Shown: positions 50,682 through 61,941 of the stretch, one piece after another
Layout: every line of letters begins with the position of its first letter
How positions within the stretch are numbered: the first letter of the stretch is position 1
The notes under the pieces: generated by a model
The model's database searches: none
The model's input: only the letters and a program-made list of their open reading frames with translations
What the model was told of the DNA's origin: nothing
NCBI GenBank assembly: GCA_016930915.1
Contig: JAFGFU010000001.1
Span: 62,001-126,000 of the forward strand
DNA from: Campylobacterales bacterium
GTDB lineage: Bacteria > Campylobacterota > Campylobacteria > Campylobacterales > Sulfurospirillaceae
DNA length: 64,000 bases
Direction: 5' to 3'
Translations under genes and position numbers: made by a program

Positions 50682-50704
50682 GGTATTTTGCCTTTACATG
50701 TAAG
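50670..50704 (+). terminator. Hairpin made of two TTTACATGTAAA-family copies after pckA
   Basis: TTACATGTAAAGG-tattttg-CCTTTACATGTAA, perfect 13-bp stem with a 7-nt loop; no strong T-tract. Confidence 0.5.
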
Positions 50705-50778
50705 AAACCCAAGCCTTTGAAAAAAGGCGCATTATTCTTGTAAAACGCAAGAAGTTTATTATCCAAGGAGACGTTTTA

Positions 50779-52170
50779 ATGTCAAAACTATGGTCTGGCA
50801 GATTTGCCAAAGGTGGTGCCCAATTACTCGATGAATTTAATGCCTCATTGCCTTTTGATAAAAAGTTGTATGAAGAAGATATTAAAGGCTCGATTGCTCA
50901 TGCAAGTATGCTTGCAAAACAAAATATTTTAACGCAAGAAGAGGCTGAACAGATTGCTAAGGGCTTAATACAAATTAAGCAAGAGATTGAAGAAGGTGTA
51001 TTTGAATTTCATATTTCTCAAGAAGATATTCATATGGCAGTTGAGACACGTTTAATTGCTTTAATTGGTGAAGCAGGAAAACGTCTGCATACTGCACGTA
51101 GTCGCAATGACCAAGTAGCTCTTGATTTTAGATTGTATGTTCAAAAGCAAACTTTAGTGATTGTACATGTGTTAGAAGAACTTATTGACGTGTTGATGCA
51201 CATCTCAAGAGAGCATACGCATACGCTTTTGCCTGGCATGACGCACCTTCAGCATGCACAACCCATTAACTTTGCCTTTCATCTTTTAGCCTATGTTTCA
51301 ATGTTTAAACGAGACATTGAACGTTTAGAAAGCTCATACCATCGCAATAACATTCTTCCTCTAGGGTGTGCCGCACTTGCTGGAACGCCCCATAAAATAG
51401 ATCGTGAATATGTTGCAAAACTTTTGGGTTTTGATGGCGTAAGTGTCAACTGCTTAGATACGGTCAGCGATAGAGATTTTGCCTTAGAAATTCTTTTTAA
51501 TATCTCAACCATTATGATGCATGTTTCTCGTTTTGCAGAGGAGCTGATTTTGTGGTCAAGTTATGAGTTTAAATTTATTACCTTAAGCGATGAGTATTCA
51601 ACAGGCAGTTCGATTATGCCTCAAAAGAAAAATCCTGATGTACCTGAGTTATTGCGTGGAAAAACAGGACGTGTGAATGGCAATTTAATTTCTTTACTGA
51701 CCGTTCTTAAGGGACTTCCTTTAGCTTACAACAAAGATATGCAAGAGGACAAAGAGGGTGTTTTTGACAGTGTAGAGACGGTGTTTATCTCTTTAAATAT
51801 TCTCAAAGAAGCGATTCGTACGATGAGTATTAATAGCGAACGTATGCGTCAAGCTTGCGAAGTGGGGCATTTAAGTGCCACTGATTTGGCGGATTATTTG
51901 GTTCAAAAATGCAATATTCCTTTTCGTGAAGCGCATTTTATTACAGGACGTGCCGTTGCACATGCTGAGGGCTTAGGATTGGATTTGAGTAAACTCAGTG
52001 TGGAAGAGCTTCAAAAAGTGGATGTTCGCATTGGTGAAGATGTTGTGGAGTCTCTTAGTTTAGTCAACTCTATGAATGCAAGAACCTCACAAGGTGGAAC
52101 AGCGACGAGTTCTACATGTAAACAGATTGAACTCTTGGAAGCATGGATAAACGAACGAAAAAAAGCGTAA
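50779..52170 (+). CDS. argH: Argininosuccinate lyase
   Basis: [52 protein letters not shown]. Confidence 0.97.
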   Translation: MSKLWSGRFAKGGAQLLDEFNASLPFDKKLYEEDIKGSIAHASMLAKQNILTQEEAEQIAKGLIQIKQEIEEGVFEFHISQEDIHMAVETRLIALIGEAGKRLHTARSRNDQVALDFRLYVQKQTLVIVHVLEELIDVLMHISREHTHTLLPGMTHLQHAQPINFAFHLLAYVSMFKRDIERLESSYHRNNILPLGCAALAGTPHKIDREYVAKLLGFDGVSVNCLDTVSDRDFALEILFNISTIMMHVSRFAEELILWSSYEFKFITLSDEYSTGSSIMPQKKNPDVPELLRGKTGRVNGNLISLLTVLKGLPLAYNKDMQEDKEGVFDSVETVFISLNILKEAIRTMSINSERMRQACEVGHLSATDLADYLVQKCNIPFREAHFITGRAVAHAEGLGLDLSKLSVEELQKVDVRIGEDVVESLSLVNSMNARTSQGGTATSSTCKQIELLEAWINERKKA

Positions 52171-52171
52171 G

Positions 52172-52194
52172 AAGAAGAGGCAAAGCCTCTTCTT
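52172..52194. terminator. Bidirectional terminator between argH and the HIT protein gene
   Basis: AAGAAGAGGC-aaa-GCCTCTTCTT perfect 10-bp stem between convergent genes. Confidence 0.7.
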
Positions 52195-52200
52195 GAAGGG

Positions 52201-52557
52201 TTATAAAAATTTGCGAGAATCGCTATCGCTTAAGTGGTTCCATGAAAGTTTAGCCCCACCTAAAAGGTGAAAATGCAGATGCATAACCTCCTGTCCACCG
52301 TCGCTTCCATTGTTAGTAATGAGGCGATATCCACTCTCGTCTAAGCCTAGAAGCTTTGCAACTTTTTGTGTAAACTCTGTCAGTCCCACCATAATTTTTG
52401 GATCAACCTCTTGAAAGCAGGTGTACTCTTTTTTGGGAATAATCAAAATATGAATCGGTGCTTTTGGATTGATATCATGAAACGCTAAAAAATCATCATT
52501 TTCCAACACTTTGTTGCACGGAATTTCGCCACTCACAATTTTACGAAAGATGCTCAT
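52201..52557 (-). CDS. HIT family protein
   Basis: FRKIVSGEIPCNKVLENDDFLAFHDINPKAPIHILIIPKK; HLHFHLLGG (HxHxH). Confidence 0.92.
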   Translation of the reverse strand: MSIFRKIVSGEIPCNKVLENDDFLAFHDINPKAPIHILIIPKKEYTCFQEVDPKIMVGLTEFTQKVAKLLGLDESGYRLITNNGSDGGQEVMHLHFHLLGGAKLSWNHLSDSDSRKFL

Positions 52558-52671
52558 AAGCTTCTCCTCTTTTTAGGAGGATTTTAACCTTTTATAATTA
52601 AAGTTTCACTAAAATGGGAACTCTAATAGACTGAAGGGGTTATTGAAAACCTTATGATGAAAGGCTAATCT

Positions 52672-53664
52672 TTGAAAGAGATAGAAAATGCGATTATTTC
52701 ATGTGAATCGCTGGGTGAATTAGACAAAATAAGAGTCTCTCTTTTTGGTAAAAAAGGACATTTTGCCGCACAGTTTGAAGAGCTTAAAAAGCTTGATGGT
52801 GATGCTAAAAAAGAGTTTGCACAAAATCTCAATGTCACTAAAGAGAAATTTTTAGAACTTCTTAATCATAAAAAAAGTGTTCTTGAGAGCATTATGATTG
52901 AAGAAGAGATGAAAAAAAGTAGTGTTGATGTAACACTTTTCAATCAAGATAGCAGTGCAGGTGCCCTGCATCCTGTTATGGATACAATGGATAAAATCAT
53001 AGAGTATTTTGTGAGTATGAACTTTTCCATTGAAGAGGGTCCCTTGGTTGAAGATGACTTTCATAATTTTGAAGCTCTTAACCTTCCTAAGTATCATCCT
53101 GCACGTGATATGCAAGACACTTTTTATTTTAAAGATTCGATGCTCCTTCGAACCCATACCTCTCCTGTTCAAATCAGAACGATGCTCAAACAAAGTGCTC
53201 CCATTCGTATGATTTGCCCAGGTGCCGTTTTTAGACGTGATTTTGATATTACACACACACCGATGTTTCATCAAGTAGAAGGCTTGGTGGTAGATAAAGC
53301 AGGAAAAGTCTCTTTTGCTAATTTAAAATTTATTCTCGAAGACTTTTTAAAATATATGTTTGGTGATGTGAAAGTACGTTTTCGCCCAAGCTTTTTCCCC
53401 TTTACAGAACCTAGTGCCGAAGCTGATATTAGCTGCATTTTTTGTAAAGGTGAGGGATGTCGTGTTTGTTCACACACAGGTTGGCTTGAAGTTTTAGGCT
53501 GTGGTGTGGTCGATTCGAATGTCTTTAAAGCCGTAGGATATAAAGACGTGAGTGGGTATGCTTTTGGTTTAGGTGTTGAGCGTTTTGCGATGCTTTTACA
53601 TCAGATTCCAGATTTGCGATCTTTATTTGAGGGTGATTTGAGATTATTGGAGCAATTTAAATGA
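52672..53664 (+). CDS. pheS: Phenylalanine--tRNA ligase alpha subunit
   Basis: [57 protein letters not shown] start. Confidence 0.96.
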   Translation: MKEIENAIISCESLGELDKIRVSLFGKKGHFAAQFEELKKLDGDAKKEFAQNLNVTKEKFLELLNHKKSVLESIMIEEEMKKSSVDVTLFNQDSSAGALHPVMDTMDKIIEYFVSMNFSIEEGPLVEDDFHNFEALNLPKYHPARDMQDTFYFKDSMLLRTHTSPVQIRTMLKQSAPIRMICPGAVFRRDFDITHTPMFHQVEGLVVDKAGKVSFANLKFILEDFLKYMFGDVKVRFRPSFFPFTEPSAEADISCIFCKGEGCRVCSHTGWLEVLGCGVVDSNVFKAVGYKDVSGYAFGLGVERFAMLLHQIPDLRSLFEGDLRLLEQFK

Positions 53665-56000
53665 TAGTAACAAAACAGTGGTTAAATGAATGGATTGATG
53701 TTGCCACAATCGATACTGATAAAATTGTGATAGCATTGAATGCTATTGGACTAGAAGTTGACGGTGTTCAGAAAATACGTATTCTTCAGAATGTTGTTAT
53801 TGCAGAGGTGATCTCTTGCGAAAAACATCCTAATGCTGATAAACTCAATGTCTGTCAGGTCAATGTGGGCGAAGGTATTCAGCAAATTGTCTGTGGCGCA
53901 AAAAATGTGGCTGCGGGTCAAAAAGTAGCGGTTGCTCTTATTGGCGCAGAACTGCCTGGTGGCCTTAAAATTAAAAAAGCAAAACTGCGTGATGTGGAAT
54001 CATGCGGTATGATTTGTTCCTCTAGCGAATTAGGACTCCCTAAAATTAATGAAGGTATTATGATTTTAGATGAGAGTATTGGCGCACTTGAAATTGGAAA
54101 ACCTTTGTGTGAATATCCTCTTTTGAATGATGATGTCATTGAAATTGGGCTTACCCCTAATCGAGGTGATTGTCAGAGTATTTATGGCGTTGCAAGAGAT
54201 TTAAGTGTTTATTTTGATTTGGAAGTTAAAACGCTAGGGCAAAAAGAAGAAGAAGAGAATCAACCAGGTGTTGGTAGAGTGCTTCATCTGCAAGGTAATG
54301 AAGCATTGGATGGCTCTTACATGTACAAAGTGTTTGATAATACTGAAATTGCAGTGCCTCTACTTGTAGAACTTCGTTTAGGTATTGCACAGATCGAATC
54401 TTCGTGTCTTTTAGGTAAAACGATAGAGTATGCAACCTACGTCACAGGTGTTTTATTGCGTGCTTATAATCATGCTTGTTTTTGTGAAAAAGAGGATAAA
54501 GCAAAAATTATTATTAACAAAGATGAGAATGAGTTGGATGCAGTTTATGACTATACTGGAGCAAAAGTTGCTATAACAGGTATCGCTCAGATGAGTGAGT
54601 GCAAAGCGAATGCTTTGGATAAACGCATTATTATTGAAGCTAATTATACTCATCCTGAGATTATTGCCTCTCGTAGTGCAAACAAAAAACTTGGTGCAGA
54701 TAAGCACTTATATCGTTCATCAAGAGGGAGTGAGCCTTTGCTCGTTTTTGGATTGAACTATTTTATGAAGATGCTTTCTAAACGTTCTTCCATTATGGCT
54801 TATGCAGATTCTCAGCAAATTTTTCAAGACTTTGAGGAACAAGTTATTAATATTCACCAAAGTGACTTGACCCAAATGATTGGCGAAGAGATTCCTAAAA
54901 GTCGTATTATAAAAATTTTGAAACATTTGGGTTTTGGCGTAAATTTTGCTTTTGAACAAGATGTTATGAATGTGAAAATTCCTCAATTTCGTCCTGATGT
55001 TCAAAATATTCAAGACATTTGTGAAGAGATTGTGCGTATTGTAGGCATTGATAATATCACTGCACAGCCTTTTGTATTTGCTGAAAAACTGAAGATTAAT
55101 CAGCCGTATCTTAATTTTAAAAAAAGACAAATGTATCGTCATCGTGCTGTTGCCGCAGGATTTTTTGAAACCCTTCATTTTGTCTTTGACAACAGTGAAA
55201 ATGCCAAAAAATTTAATTTACCCCTTTTAGAGGATGCGCTTGAAGTGGCTAATCCTATTACCAGTGAGCTTAATACACTTCGCAGTTCTTTAGTGCCAAA
55301 TATTTTAGGTGCTGTCTCTAATAATCTTAAATCTGGAAAAAAACGTGTGCCTCTCTTTGAAGTGGGTAGTGTGTTTGATGCAAAGCGAAACGAGAGCAAA
55401 AAAATGGCATTTGTATTCAGCGGTGAGAATGGTATTGCTGAAATTGCTAATCACGGAAAACCCAGTGAAATAGATTTTTTTAGTTTTGCGTCCAAAATTC
55501 AGAATGTTTTAGGTCATTTTACTTTACTGCCTCTTCTTGAAGTTAATGGTTTGTGTAGTCCCTATGAAGCAGCACGTGTCATGATTGATGGAATCGAAGC
55601 AGGTTATATGGCACGCGTAAATGTGCAAGTTGAAAAAGCGCTTGACTTGGAACGTACCTATATCTGTGAGCTTGATTTTGACGCACTTTCTTATGGTCGA
55701 AAAATTGCTAAAGAGTATTCAAAATTACCTTCTTCATCACGTGATTTAAGTTTCCTCGTGGATGCAAAAATGCAGTATGCCACTTTAGAGTCTTTTATCG
55801 CATCTATCGCACCTAAAGCGTTAGTGAAATTTTCTGTGATTGATCGTTATGTCCATGAGAGTTTGGGTGATAAAGTGAGTTTAACCATAAAATTCCAATT
55901 TCAATCCATGGAAAAAACCTTTGAAGAAGAAGAAATTGCCAGTATGATCGAAATCTTACTTGCACAACTTAATGAAAAATTTGGAATTTCTATCCGATGA
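53661..56000 (+). CDS. pheT: Phenylalanine--tRNA ligase beta subunit
   Basis: [30 protein letters not shown]; tRNA-binding domain; [32 protein letters not shown]. Confidence 0.96.
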   Translation: MIVTKQWLNEWIDVATIDTDKIVIALNAIGLEVDGVQKIRILQNVVIAEVISCEKHPNADKLNVCQVNVGEGIQQIVCGAKNVAAGQKVAVALIGAELPGGLKIKKAKLRDVESCGMICSSSELGLPKINEGIMILDESIGALEIGKPLCEYPLLNDDVIEIGLTPNRGDCQSIYGVARDLSVYFDLEVKTLGQKEEEENQPGVGRVLHLQGNEALDGSYMYKVFDNTEIAVPLLVELRLGIAQIESSCLLGKTIEYATYVTGVLLRAYNHACFCEKEDKAKIIINKDENELDAVYDYTGAKVAITGIAQMSECKANALDKRIIIEANYTHPEIIASRSANKKLGADKHLYRSSRGSEPLLVFGLNYFMKMLSKRSSIMAYADSQQIFQDFEEQVINIHQSDLTQMIGEEIPKSRIIKILKHLGFGVNFAFEQDVMNVKIPQFRPDVQNIQDICEEIVRIVGIDNITAQPFVFAEKLKINQPYLNFKKRQMYRHRAVAAGFFETLHFVFDNSENAKKFNLPLLEDALEVANPITSELNTLRSSLVPNILGAVSNNLKSGKKRVPLFEVGSVFDAKRNESKKMAFVFSGENGIAEIANHGKPSEIDFFSFASKIQNVLGHFTLLPLLEVNGLCSPYEAARVMIDGIEAGYMARVNVQVEKALDLERTYICELDFDALSYGRKIAKEYSKLPSSSRDLSFLVDAKMQYATLESFIASIAPKALVKFSVIDRYVHESLGDKVSLTIKFQFQSMEKTFEEEEIASMIEILLAQLNEKFGISIR

Positions 56001-57280
56001 AAACGTTACATGTAAAACCAAAAGGTAACTTTTCGTTTACAACACACAGCATTGCCAGCGATAAATCAATTTCACATCGCTGTGCTATTTTTTCACTTTT
56101 AAGTGATCAAGCGTCTGTGATTCAAAATTATTTACAAGCAGAAGATACACTGTGTACACTCAGTATTGTAGAGTCCTTAGGCGCACAAGTAGAAAAGAGT
56201 GAAGATGGTATACTGACTATTACGCCACCCCAGTCTATTGTAGAGCCTCCATGTATTTTAGATTGTGGAAATTCAGGAACGGCTATTCGTCTTTTAATGG
56301 GCTTTTTATCGACATGTGATGGTTTTTTTGTGTTACATGGAGATAAATACCTTGCCAGTCGCCCAATGCGCCGTGTCGCTGATCCTTTGCGCAGTGTTGG
56401 GGCATGTATTGATGGACGAAGTAACGGTAATTTCGCACCTCTAAGTATTCGTGGGCAAAAGCTTAAAGCCTTCCAGTATGAGAGTAAAATTGCTTCAGCA
56501 CAAGTGAAAAGTGCACTGATTTTAGCTGCACTGCAAGCTGATGGAATCTCGTCGTTTGTAGAGCCAGAGCTTAGCCGTGATCATAGTGAACGCATGCTAA
56601 GAGGCATGGGTGCTAATGTGATTTCAGAGGGTTTACATGTAAAGATTCATCCATTAGAAAAAGCGCTAAAACCTTTGCATTTGCGTGTTCCAAGTGATCC
56701 CTCTAGCGGTTTCTTTTTTGCCATAGCCGCAGCGATTAATGTGGGATCTACAGTCACTTTGCATAATATGCTTCTCAATCCAACACGTATTGAAGCTTAT
56801 AAAGTGCTTGAGCGCATGGGGGCGAAGGTTGCGTTTATTGAAAAAGAGAGCTTGTATGAGTCTGTGGGCGATATTATCATCACGGGGGCACCGTTAAGAG
56901 GTGTTGAGGTGAGTGAAAATATTTCGTGGCTGATTGATGAATTGCCAGCACTCTCCATCGCTTTTGCGTGTGCGCAAGGCAAGAGTGTGGTGAAAAATGC
57001 GGAAGAACTTCGTGTTAAAGAGAGTGATAGAATTGCTAGTGTGGTGAAAAATCTTCGTCTATGTGGCATTGAAGTGGAAGAGTTTCCTGATGGATATGCC
57101 GTAAGTGGAGGCGTGCTTCAGAGTGCTACGATTAACAGTTTTGGCGACCATCGTATTGCGATGAGTTTTGCTATTGCAGGCACACGTGTTGCGATGAAAA
57201 TTGAAGATATTGAATGCATTAATACTTCTTTCCCTAATTTTATTGAGCTTGTCTCTCAGATAGGAAACCTTGAAGAATGA
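55997..57280 (+). CDS. aroA: 3-phosphoshikimate 1-carboxyvinyltransferase
   Basis: [56 protein letters not shown]. Confidence 0.96.
   Translation: MKTLHVKPKGNFSFTTHSIASDKSISHRCAIFSLLSDQASVIQNYLQAEDTLCTLSIVESLGAQVEKSEDGILTITPPQSIVEPPCILDCGNSGTAIRLLMGFLSTCDGFFVLHGDKYLASRPMRRVADPLRSVGACIDGRSNGNFAPLSIRGQKLKAFQYESKIASAQVKSALILAALQADGISSFVEPELSRDHSERMLRGMGANVISEGLHVKIHPLEKALKPLHLRVPSDPSSGFFFAIAAAINVGSTVTLHNMLLNPTRIEAYKVLERMGAKVAFIEKESLYESVGDIIITGAPLRGVEVSENISWLIDELPALSIAFACAQGKSVVKNAEELRVKESDRIASVVKNLRLCGIEVEEFPDGYAVSGGVLQSATINSFGDHRIAMSFAIAGTRVAMKIEDIECINTSFPNFIELVSQIGNLEE
56632..56643. repeat. TTTACATGTAAA palindrome (exact), in aroA (LHVK)
   Basis: Exact; an 11/12 copy GTTACATGTAAA lies at 56005-56016 at the aroA start. 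Confidence 0.95.
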
Positions 57281-58110
57281 AGATAAAATTAGCCACACGT
57301 TATGGGTTTTGTTTTGGGGTAAAACGTGCCATTAAAATTGCTGAAAATACACAGAATGCTTCCACTATTGGACCACTCATTCATAATAATGAAGAAATTA
57401 ATCGGCTAAGAGAAAATTTTAATGTAAAAACCTTACACGATATATCTGAAGCAAAAGGGGTTGATAAAGCCATTATCCGAACACATGGTATTCCTAAACA
57501 TGATTTGGAAAAATTGATACAGAGCAATACGGAAGTGATTAATGCAACTTGCCCGTATGTGACAAAACCTCAAGAAATTTGTGAAAAAATGAGTAAAGAG
57601 GGATATGAAATTGTCATTTTTGGTGATGCAAATCACCCCGAAGTAAAAGGGGTAGAAAGTTATGCTATTCATGGTGCTCATGTGGTTCAAAGTGTGTTTG
57701 AATTGGAACAAATAAAATTTAAAAAAGGCAAAATTGCGGTTGTTTCACAAACCACACGAAAAGTAAGTGAGTTTTTAGAAATTACAAGCCATTTAATTAC
57801 ACGTTATAAAGAAGTGCGTGTTTTCAATACCATTTGCAATGCTACCTTTGAAAATCAAGATGCTGCACGTGAACTTGCACAAGAAGCAGATGTTGTCATT
57901 GTGATTGGCGGAAAAAATTCTTCTAATACAAAACAGTTACATAGTATTTGTAAAGAATACTGTGAAGATAGCTTTTTAGTTGAGAGTGAAAAAGATTTAG
58001 AACCTTCATGGTTTGTTGGAAAAACGCTTTGTGGTGTTACTGCAGGTGCTTCAACGCCTGACTGGATTATTGAAAAAATAATTGGAAAAATAAGCGAAAT
58101 TAAAGTATAA
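57277..58110 (+). CDS. ispH: 4-hydroxy-3-methylbut-2-enyl diphosphate reductase
   Basis: [48 protein letters not shown]. Confidence 0.96.
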   Translation: MKIKLATRYGFCFGVKRAIKIAENTQNASTIGPLIHNNEEINRLRENFNVKTLHDISEAKGVDKAIIRTHGIPKHDLEKLIQSNTEVINATCPYVTKPQEICEKMSKEGYEIVIFGDANHPEVKGVESYAIHGAHVVQSVFELEQIKFKKGKIAVVSQTTRKVSEFLEITSHLITRYKEVRVFNTICNATFENQDAARELAQEADVVIVIGGKNSSNTKQLHSICKEYCEDSFLVESEKDLEPSWFVGKTLCGVTAGASTPDWIIEKIIGKISEIKV

Positions 58111-58175
58111 TAAACAACTTTTGCATGTTTACATGTAACTAAATGTGTTAAAAATCAATCAAAAAAGGGTATACA

Positions 58176-59852
58176 ATGGTAAAAGAGGCGAACAAAGCTG
58201 TTCATACTGACGCCGTGGACGAACATGAGGAGATGGATTTTGCGGCGATGTTGGAAGAGTCTTTCAAAGATTCTGAGAAAGATGCGCTCATCAACGGTGT
58301 TGTCGTTGCAATTAAAGAAGATGTTATTTTAGTAGATGTGGGCAAGAAGTCCGAGGGACGCTTAAACGCTTCAGAAGTAACAGATGAAAATGGCAACATT
58401 ACATGTAAAGTTGGTGATGTAATTTCTGTAGTCATTACAGGTTTCAGAAACGAAAGACCAGCGGTTTCGCACAAAAAGGCCCTTCGTAAAGATCGTATCA
58501 AAGCGTTTATTGCAGAGTATAATGAAGAAGATGATCTGGCATTTGATGTTAAGATTACAGGTAAAAACAAGGGTGGATTTATCGCTGAGAACAAAGATGG
58601 GATTGAGTTTTTCCTTCCACGTTCACAAGCAGCCGTTAAAGATATGAATAGTTTAATGGGTAAAACACTTAAAGTTAAGATTATAAAAATTGATGAAGCG
58701 ACAGAATCTATCATTATTTCTCGCAAAAAATATTTAGACGATGACCGTAAAAAACGCAAAGAGATTGTGCAAGAACTCATTGACCGTGATGAAGTGGTCG
58801 ATGGAACGATTAAAAAAATTACAACCTATGGTATGTTCGTAGATGTCGGTGGTATTGATGGGTTAGTTCACTACAGTGAAATCAGTTACAAAGGTCCAGT
58901 CAATCCAGGTACCCTTTACAAAGAAGGTGAAGTGATCCCTGTTAAAGCCATTAAATATGACAAAGATAAACGTCATTTATCGCTTTCGATTAAAGCGGCT
59001 ATGCCAGATCCTTGGGATGAGATTAAAGATGAGTTAGAAACAGGTGATTCTATTCAAGTGACTATCAGCAACATTGAGCCATACGGCGCATTTGTTGATT
59101 TGGGCAATGATATTGAAGGATTTTTACATATTTCTGAGATTTCATGGGATAAAAATATCAAACACCCACGTGATTACATCGAAGAGGGTCAAGTGGTTGA
59201 TGTTGAAGTCATTGAGATTGATGCAAAAGAGAGACGTTTACGTGTTTCTTTGAAAAATGTTTTGGCTAAACCATTTGATGAATTTACAAAGAAATTTAAA
59301 GTAGGTGATGTTGTTAAGGGAACGATTACAACCATTACGGCTTTTGGAGCATTTGTTAAAATCGGTGGTATTGAAGGACTTTTACACAATGAAGATGCTT
59401 CATGGGATCGTAACAACAAATGCAAAGAGCTCTTTGCTGTTGGTGATGAAGTAGAGGTGAAAATTGTAAAAATTGACGAAGAAGCTGAAAAAGTCTCTTT
59501 GAGTAAAAAAGAGCTTGAAGACAGTCCTATTCAAAAATATGCAAAGACACATGAGAACGGTGATATTGTTCATGGCAAAATCAGAGATATTAAAGAATTT
59601 GGTATTTTTGTTGAGTTGGAAGAGAATGTTGATGCATTGATTCGTAAAGAAGATTTGGGTCAAGTGAATGAAGCAGATCTTAAAGTAGGCGATGAAATCG
59701 AAGCGGCTATTACCTTTATTGATGACAAAAAAAATCGTATTCGTCTCTCTGTTAGACGTCTTTCTAAGCTAAAAGAGAGAGAAGCGCTTAAAGAAATCAA
59801 TAAAGAAGAAAAAATGACGCTTGGAGATATCTTAAAAGATCAACTGAAGTAA
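58176..59852 (+). CDS. rpsA: 30S ribosomal protein S1
   Basis: Multiple S1 repeats, e.g. GMFVDVGGIDGLVHYSEIS; GAFVDLGNDIEGFLHISEISW; GAFVKIGGIEGLLHNEDASW. Confidence 0.95.
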   Translation: MVKEANKAVHTDAVDEHEEMDFAAMLEESFKDSEKDALINGVVVAIKEDVILVDVGKKSEGRLNASEVTDENGNITCKVGDVISVVITGFRNERPAVSHKKALRKDRIKAFIAEYNEEDDLAFDVKITGKNKGGFIAENKDGIEFFLPRSQAAVKDMNSLMGKTLKVKIIKIDEATESIIISRKKYLDDDRKKRKEIVQELIDRDEVVDGTIKKITTYGMFVDVGGIDGLVHYSEISYKGPVNPGTLYKEGEVIPVKAIKYDKDKRHLSLSIKAAMPDPWDEIKDELETGDSIQVTISNIEPYGAFVDLGNDIEGFLHISEISWDKNIKHPRDYIEEGQVVDVEVIEIDAKERRLRVSLKNVLAKPFDEFTKKFKVGDVVKGTITTITAFGAFVKIGGIEGLLHNEDASWDRNNKCKELFAVGDEVEVKIVKIDEEAEKVSLSKKELEDSPIQKYAKTHENGDIVHGKIRDIKEFGIFVELEENVDALIRKEDLGQVNEADLKVGDEIEAAITFIDDKKNRIRLSVRRLSKLKEREALKEINKEEKMTLGDILKDQLK

Positions 59853-59855
59853 TCC

Positions 59856-60341
59856 ATGCAAAGAAAAGTACTTGGCGCACTCTTTGTGATACTTTTTGTG
59901 GGAGTAGGATTTTTTTTATCCCAACTCCTAAATCAAGAGGTTGACGTTAAAATAGATGTTGCTGAGTACGAATCTTCAAAACAGCCAGAGATTAATCAAC
60001 ACACAGATAAAAAGATGTGGATTAAAGAGATGGCGCAAAAAGATTCACGAGAGTTCATTTTTCCTGTCAATGAACTTTTTATGCAAATTGATTTAGCAAA
60101 AGAGTTGGGTGGTAATGGGAAAACAAAATCGTTTCGCTTGGTGATTGATCGAGCGGATCGTTATTCACTCTTTTGTATTATTCAAACACTAACATCTTTA
60201 CATTTACCCTATATGGTGATTAAAGAAGATAAATTTCCTTTGATTTTTGTGGAAGAAAAAAGTGCAAAGAAACTAGAAAGTGTTGTTTTAGAGCTTGAAA
60301 AATATGATATTAAATCAAAAATTGTCGAGGTTTGGTTATGA
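59856..60341 (+). CDS. Conserved hypothetical membrane-anchored protein
   Basis: One N-terminal TM; sits between rpsA and serA with tight spacing. Confidence 0.6.
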   Translation: MQRKVLGALFVILFVGVGFFLSQLLNQEVDVKIDVAEYESSKQPEINQHTDKKMWIKEMAQKDSREFIFPVNELFMQIDLAKELGGNGKTKSFRLVIDRADRYSLFCIIQTLTSLHLPYMVIKEDKFPLIFVEEKSAKKLESVVLELEKYDIKSKIVEVWL

Positions 60342-61924
60342 AAACAAAAAAGATCATTGTATGTGATGCAATCCACGAAAAAGGTTTTGAAATCTTACGT
60401 GCTGAAAAAGATATTGACGTTGTTGATGCAGTAAAGCTTCCAAAAGATGAATTGTTGAAAATCATAGGAGACTGTGATGTTGCCATTACGCGAAGTTCTA
60501 CGGATGTGGACGAGAAATTTTTAAATGCTGCAACGAATCTAAAAGCAATCGTAAGAGCAGGTGTGGGCGTTGACAATGTGGATCAAGAGGGATGTTCAAG
60601 ACGTGGTATTATTGCGATGAATGTTCCAACAGCTAATACTATCGCTGCTGTTGAACTCACTATGGCACACCTGTTAGGCTGCGCAAGAAGTTTTCCTAAT
60701 GCGAATAACCACCTGAAAATTGAACGTGTCTGGAATCGTGAAAAATGGTATGGTGTAGAGCTTGCTGAAAAACGTTTAGGGGTGATTGGTTTTGGTAATA
60801 TTGGTAGTCGTGTCGCAATTCGTGCAAAATCATTTGGCATGGAAATTGTTGCGTATGATCCTTATATTCCTGCTTCCAAAGTGACAGACCTTGGTATGAC
60901 ATATACGACCAATTTTAACGATATCTTAGCATGTGATTTCATTACGATTCATACACCTAAAAATAAAGAAACCATCAATATGATTTCTCATGATGAAATT
61001 GCAAAAATGAAAGATGGTGTACGTCTTGTCAATTGTGCAAGAGGTGGCTTATACAATGAAGAAGCACTTTTTGCAGGGCTTAAAAGTGGTAAAATCGCTT
61101 TTGCAGGCATTGATGTTTTCTCTAAAGAACCTGCCACAAGCCATCCGCTACTTGATTTAGAAAATATTTGTGTGACCCCTCACCTTGGTGCAAATACCTT
61201 AGAATCTCAAGAAAAAATTGCTATTCAAGCTGCTGAGAATGCGGTGAGTGCGGCACGTGGTATTAGTTATCCTAATGCGCTTAACTTACCTATTAAAGCT
61301 GAGGATATGCCAGCTTCTTTGAAACCTTATTTAGAATTGGTTCAAAAAATGGGCTTTTTAGCTGCGCAACTCAATCGTTCTGCTATTAAATCTATTCGTC
61401 TTGAACTTGAAGGGGATATTGCTGAATTTGGTAAATCTCTTTTAACATTTGGCATTGTAGGTGCACTCAGTGAAACCAATACGACAACAGTGAATTATGT
61501 GAATGCAGAATTTGTCGCCAAAGAAAAGGGCATTGAGAGTAAATTTGAAGCATTAGGAAGTACGAGTGGTTATAAAAACAAAGTAACTTTGGTTTTAGTC
61601 ACCGATAAAGACGCGATTAGTATTAGTGGAACTGTTTTTGGTGAAGATGAACAGCGTATTGTGGGCATTAATGGCTTTAAATTTGACTTTAAACCTAAAG
61701 GTAAGATGATTATCTTTAAAAACAGTGACGTTCCTGGTGTTATTGCTAATATCACCTCTATTTTGGCAAAAGAAGGTATTAATATTGCAGACTTTAGATT
61801 GGGTCGTGGCGCACATCAATTTGCAATGGCGGTTATCTTAGTGGATACGGATATTGATAAAAAAATCATTACAGAACTCAATAAACTCGAAACATGTATT
61901 TGGGTTGAGTATGCAGTTTTATAA
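60338..61924 (+). CDS. serA: D-3-phosphoglycerate dehydrogenase
   Basis: KRLGVIGFGNIGSRVAIRAKSFGMEIVAYDPYI; INCARGG-type motif; C-terminal ACT domain NSDVPGVIANITSILAKEGINIADFRLGR. Confidence 0.96.
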   Translation: MKTKKIIVCDAIHEKGFEILRAEKDIDVVDAVKLPKDELLKIIGDCDVAITRSSTDVDEKFLNAATNLKAIVRAGVGVDNVDQEGCSRRGIIAMNVPTANTIAAVELTMAHLLGCARSFPNANNHLKIERVWNREKWYGVELAEKRLGVIGFGNIGSRVAIRAKSFGMEIVAYDPYIPASKVTDLGMTYTTNFNDILACDFITIHTPKNKETINMISHDEIAKMKDGVRLVNCARGGLYNEEALFAGLKSGKIAFAGIDVFSKEPATSHPLLDLENICVTPHLGANTLESQEKIAIQAAENAVSAARGISYPNALNLPIKAEDMPASLKPYLELVQKMGFLAAQLNRSAIKSIRLELEGDIAEFGKSLLTFGIVGALSETNTTTVNYVNAEFVAKEKGIESKFEALGSTSGYKNKVTLVLVTDKDAISISGTVFGEDEQRIVGINGFKFDFKPKGKMIIFKNSDVPGVIANITSILAKEGINIADFRLGRGAHQFAMAVILVDTDIDKKIITELNKLETCIWVEYAVL

Positions 61925-61941
61925 AAAAAAGGGATAGTGAA

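Noticed and set aside
52620-52671. Possible attenuator-like mutually exclusive hairpins before pheS (AAGGGGTT/AACCTT versus CCTT/AAGG)
   Set aside because: Stems are only 4-6 bp and no Phe-rich leader peptide is visible; too weak to claim.
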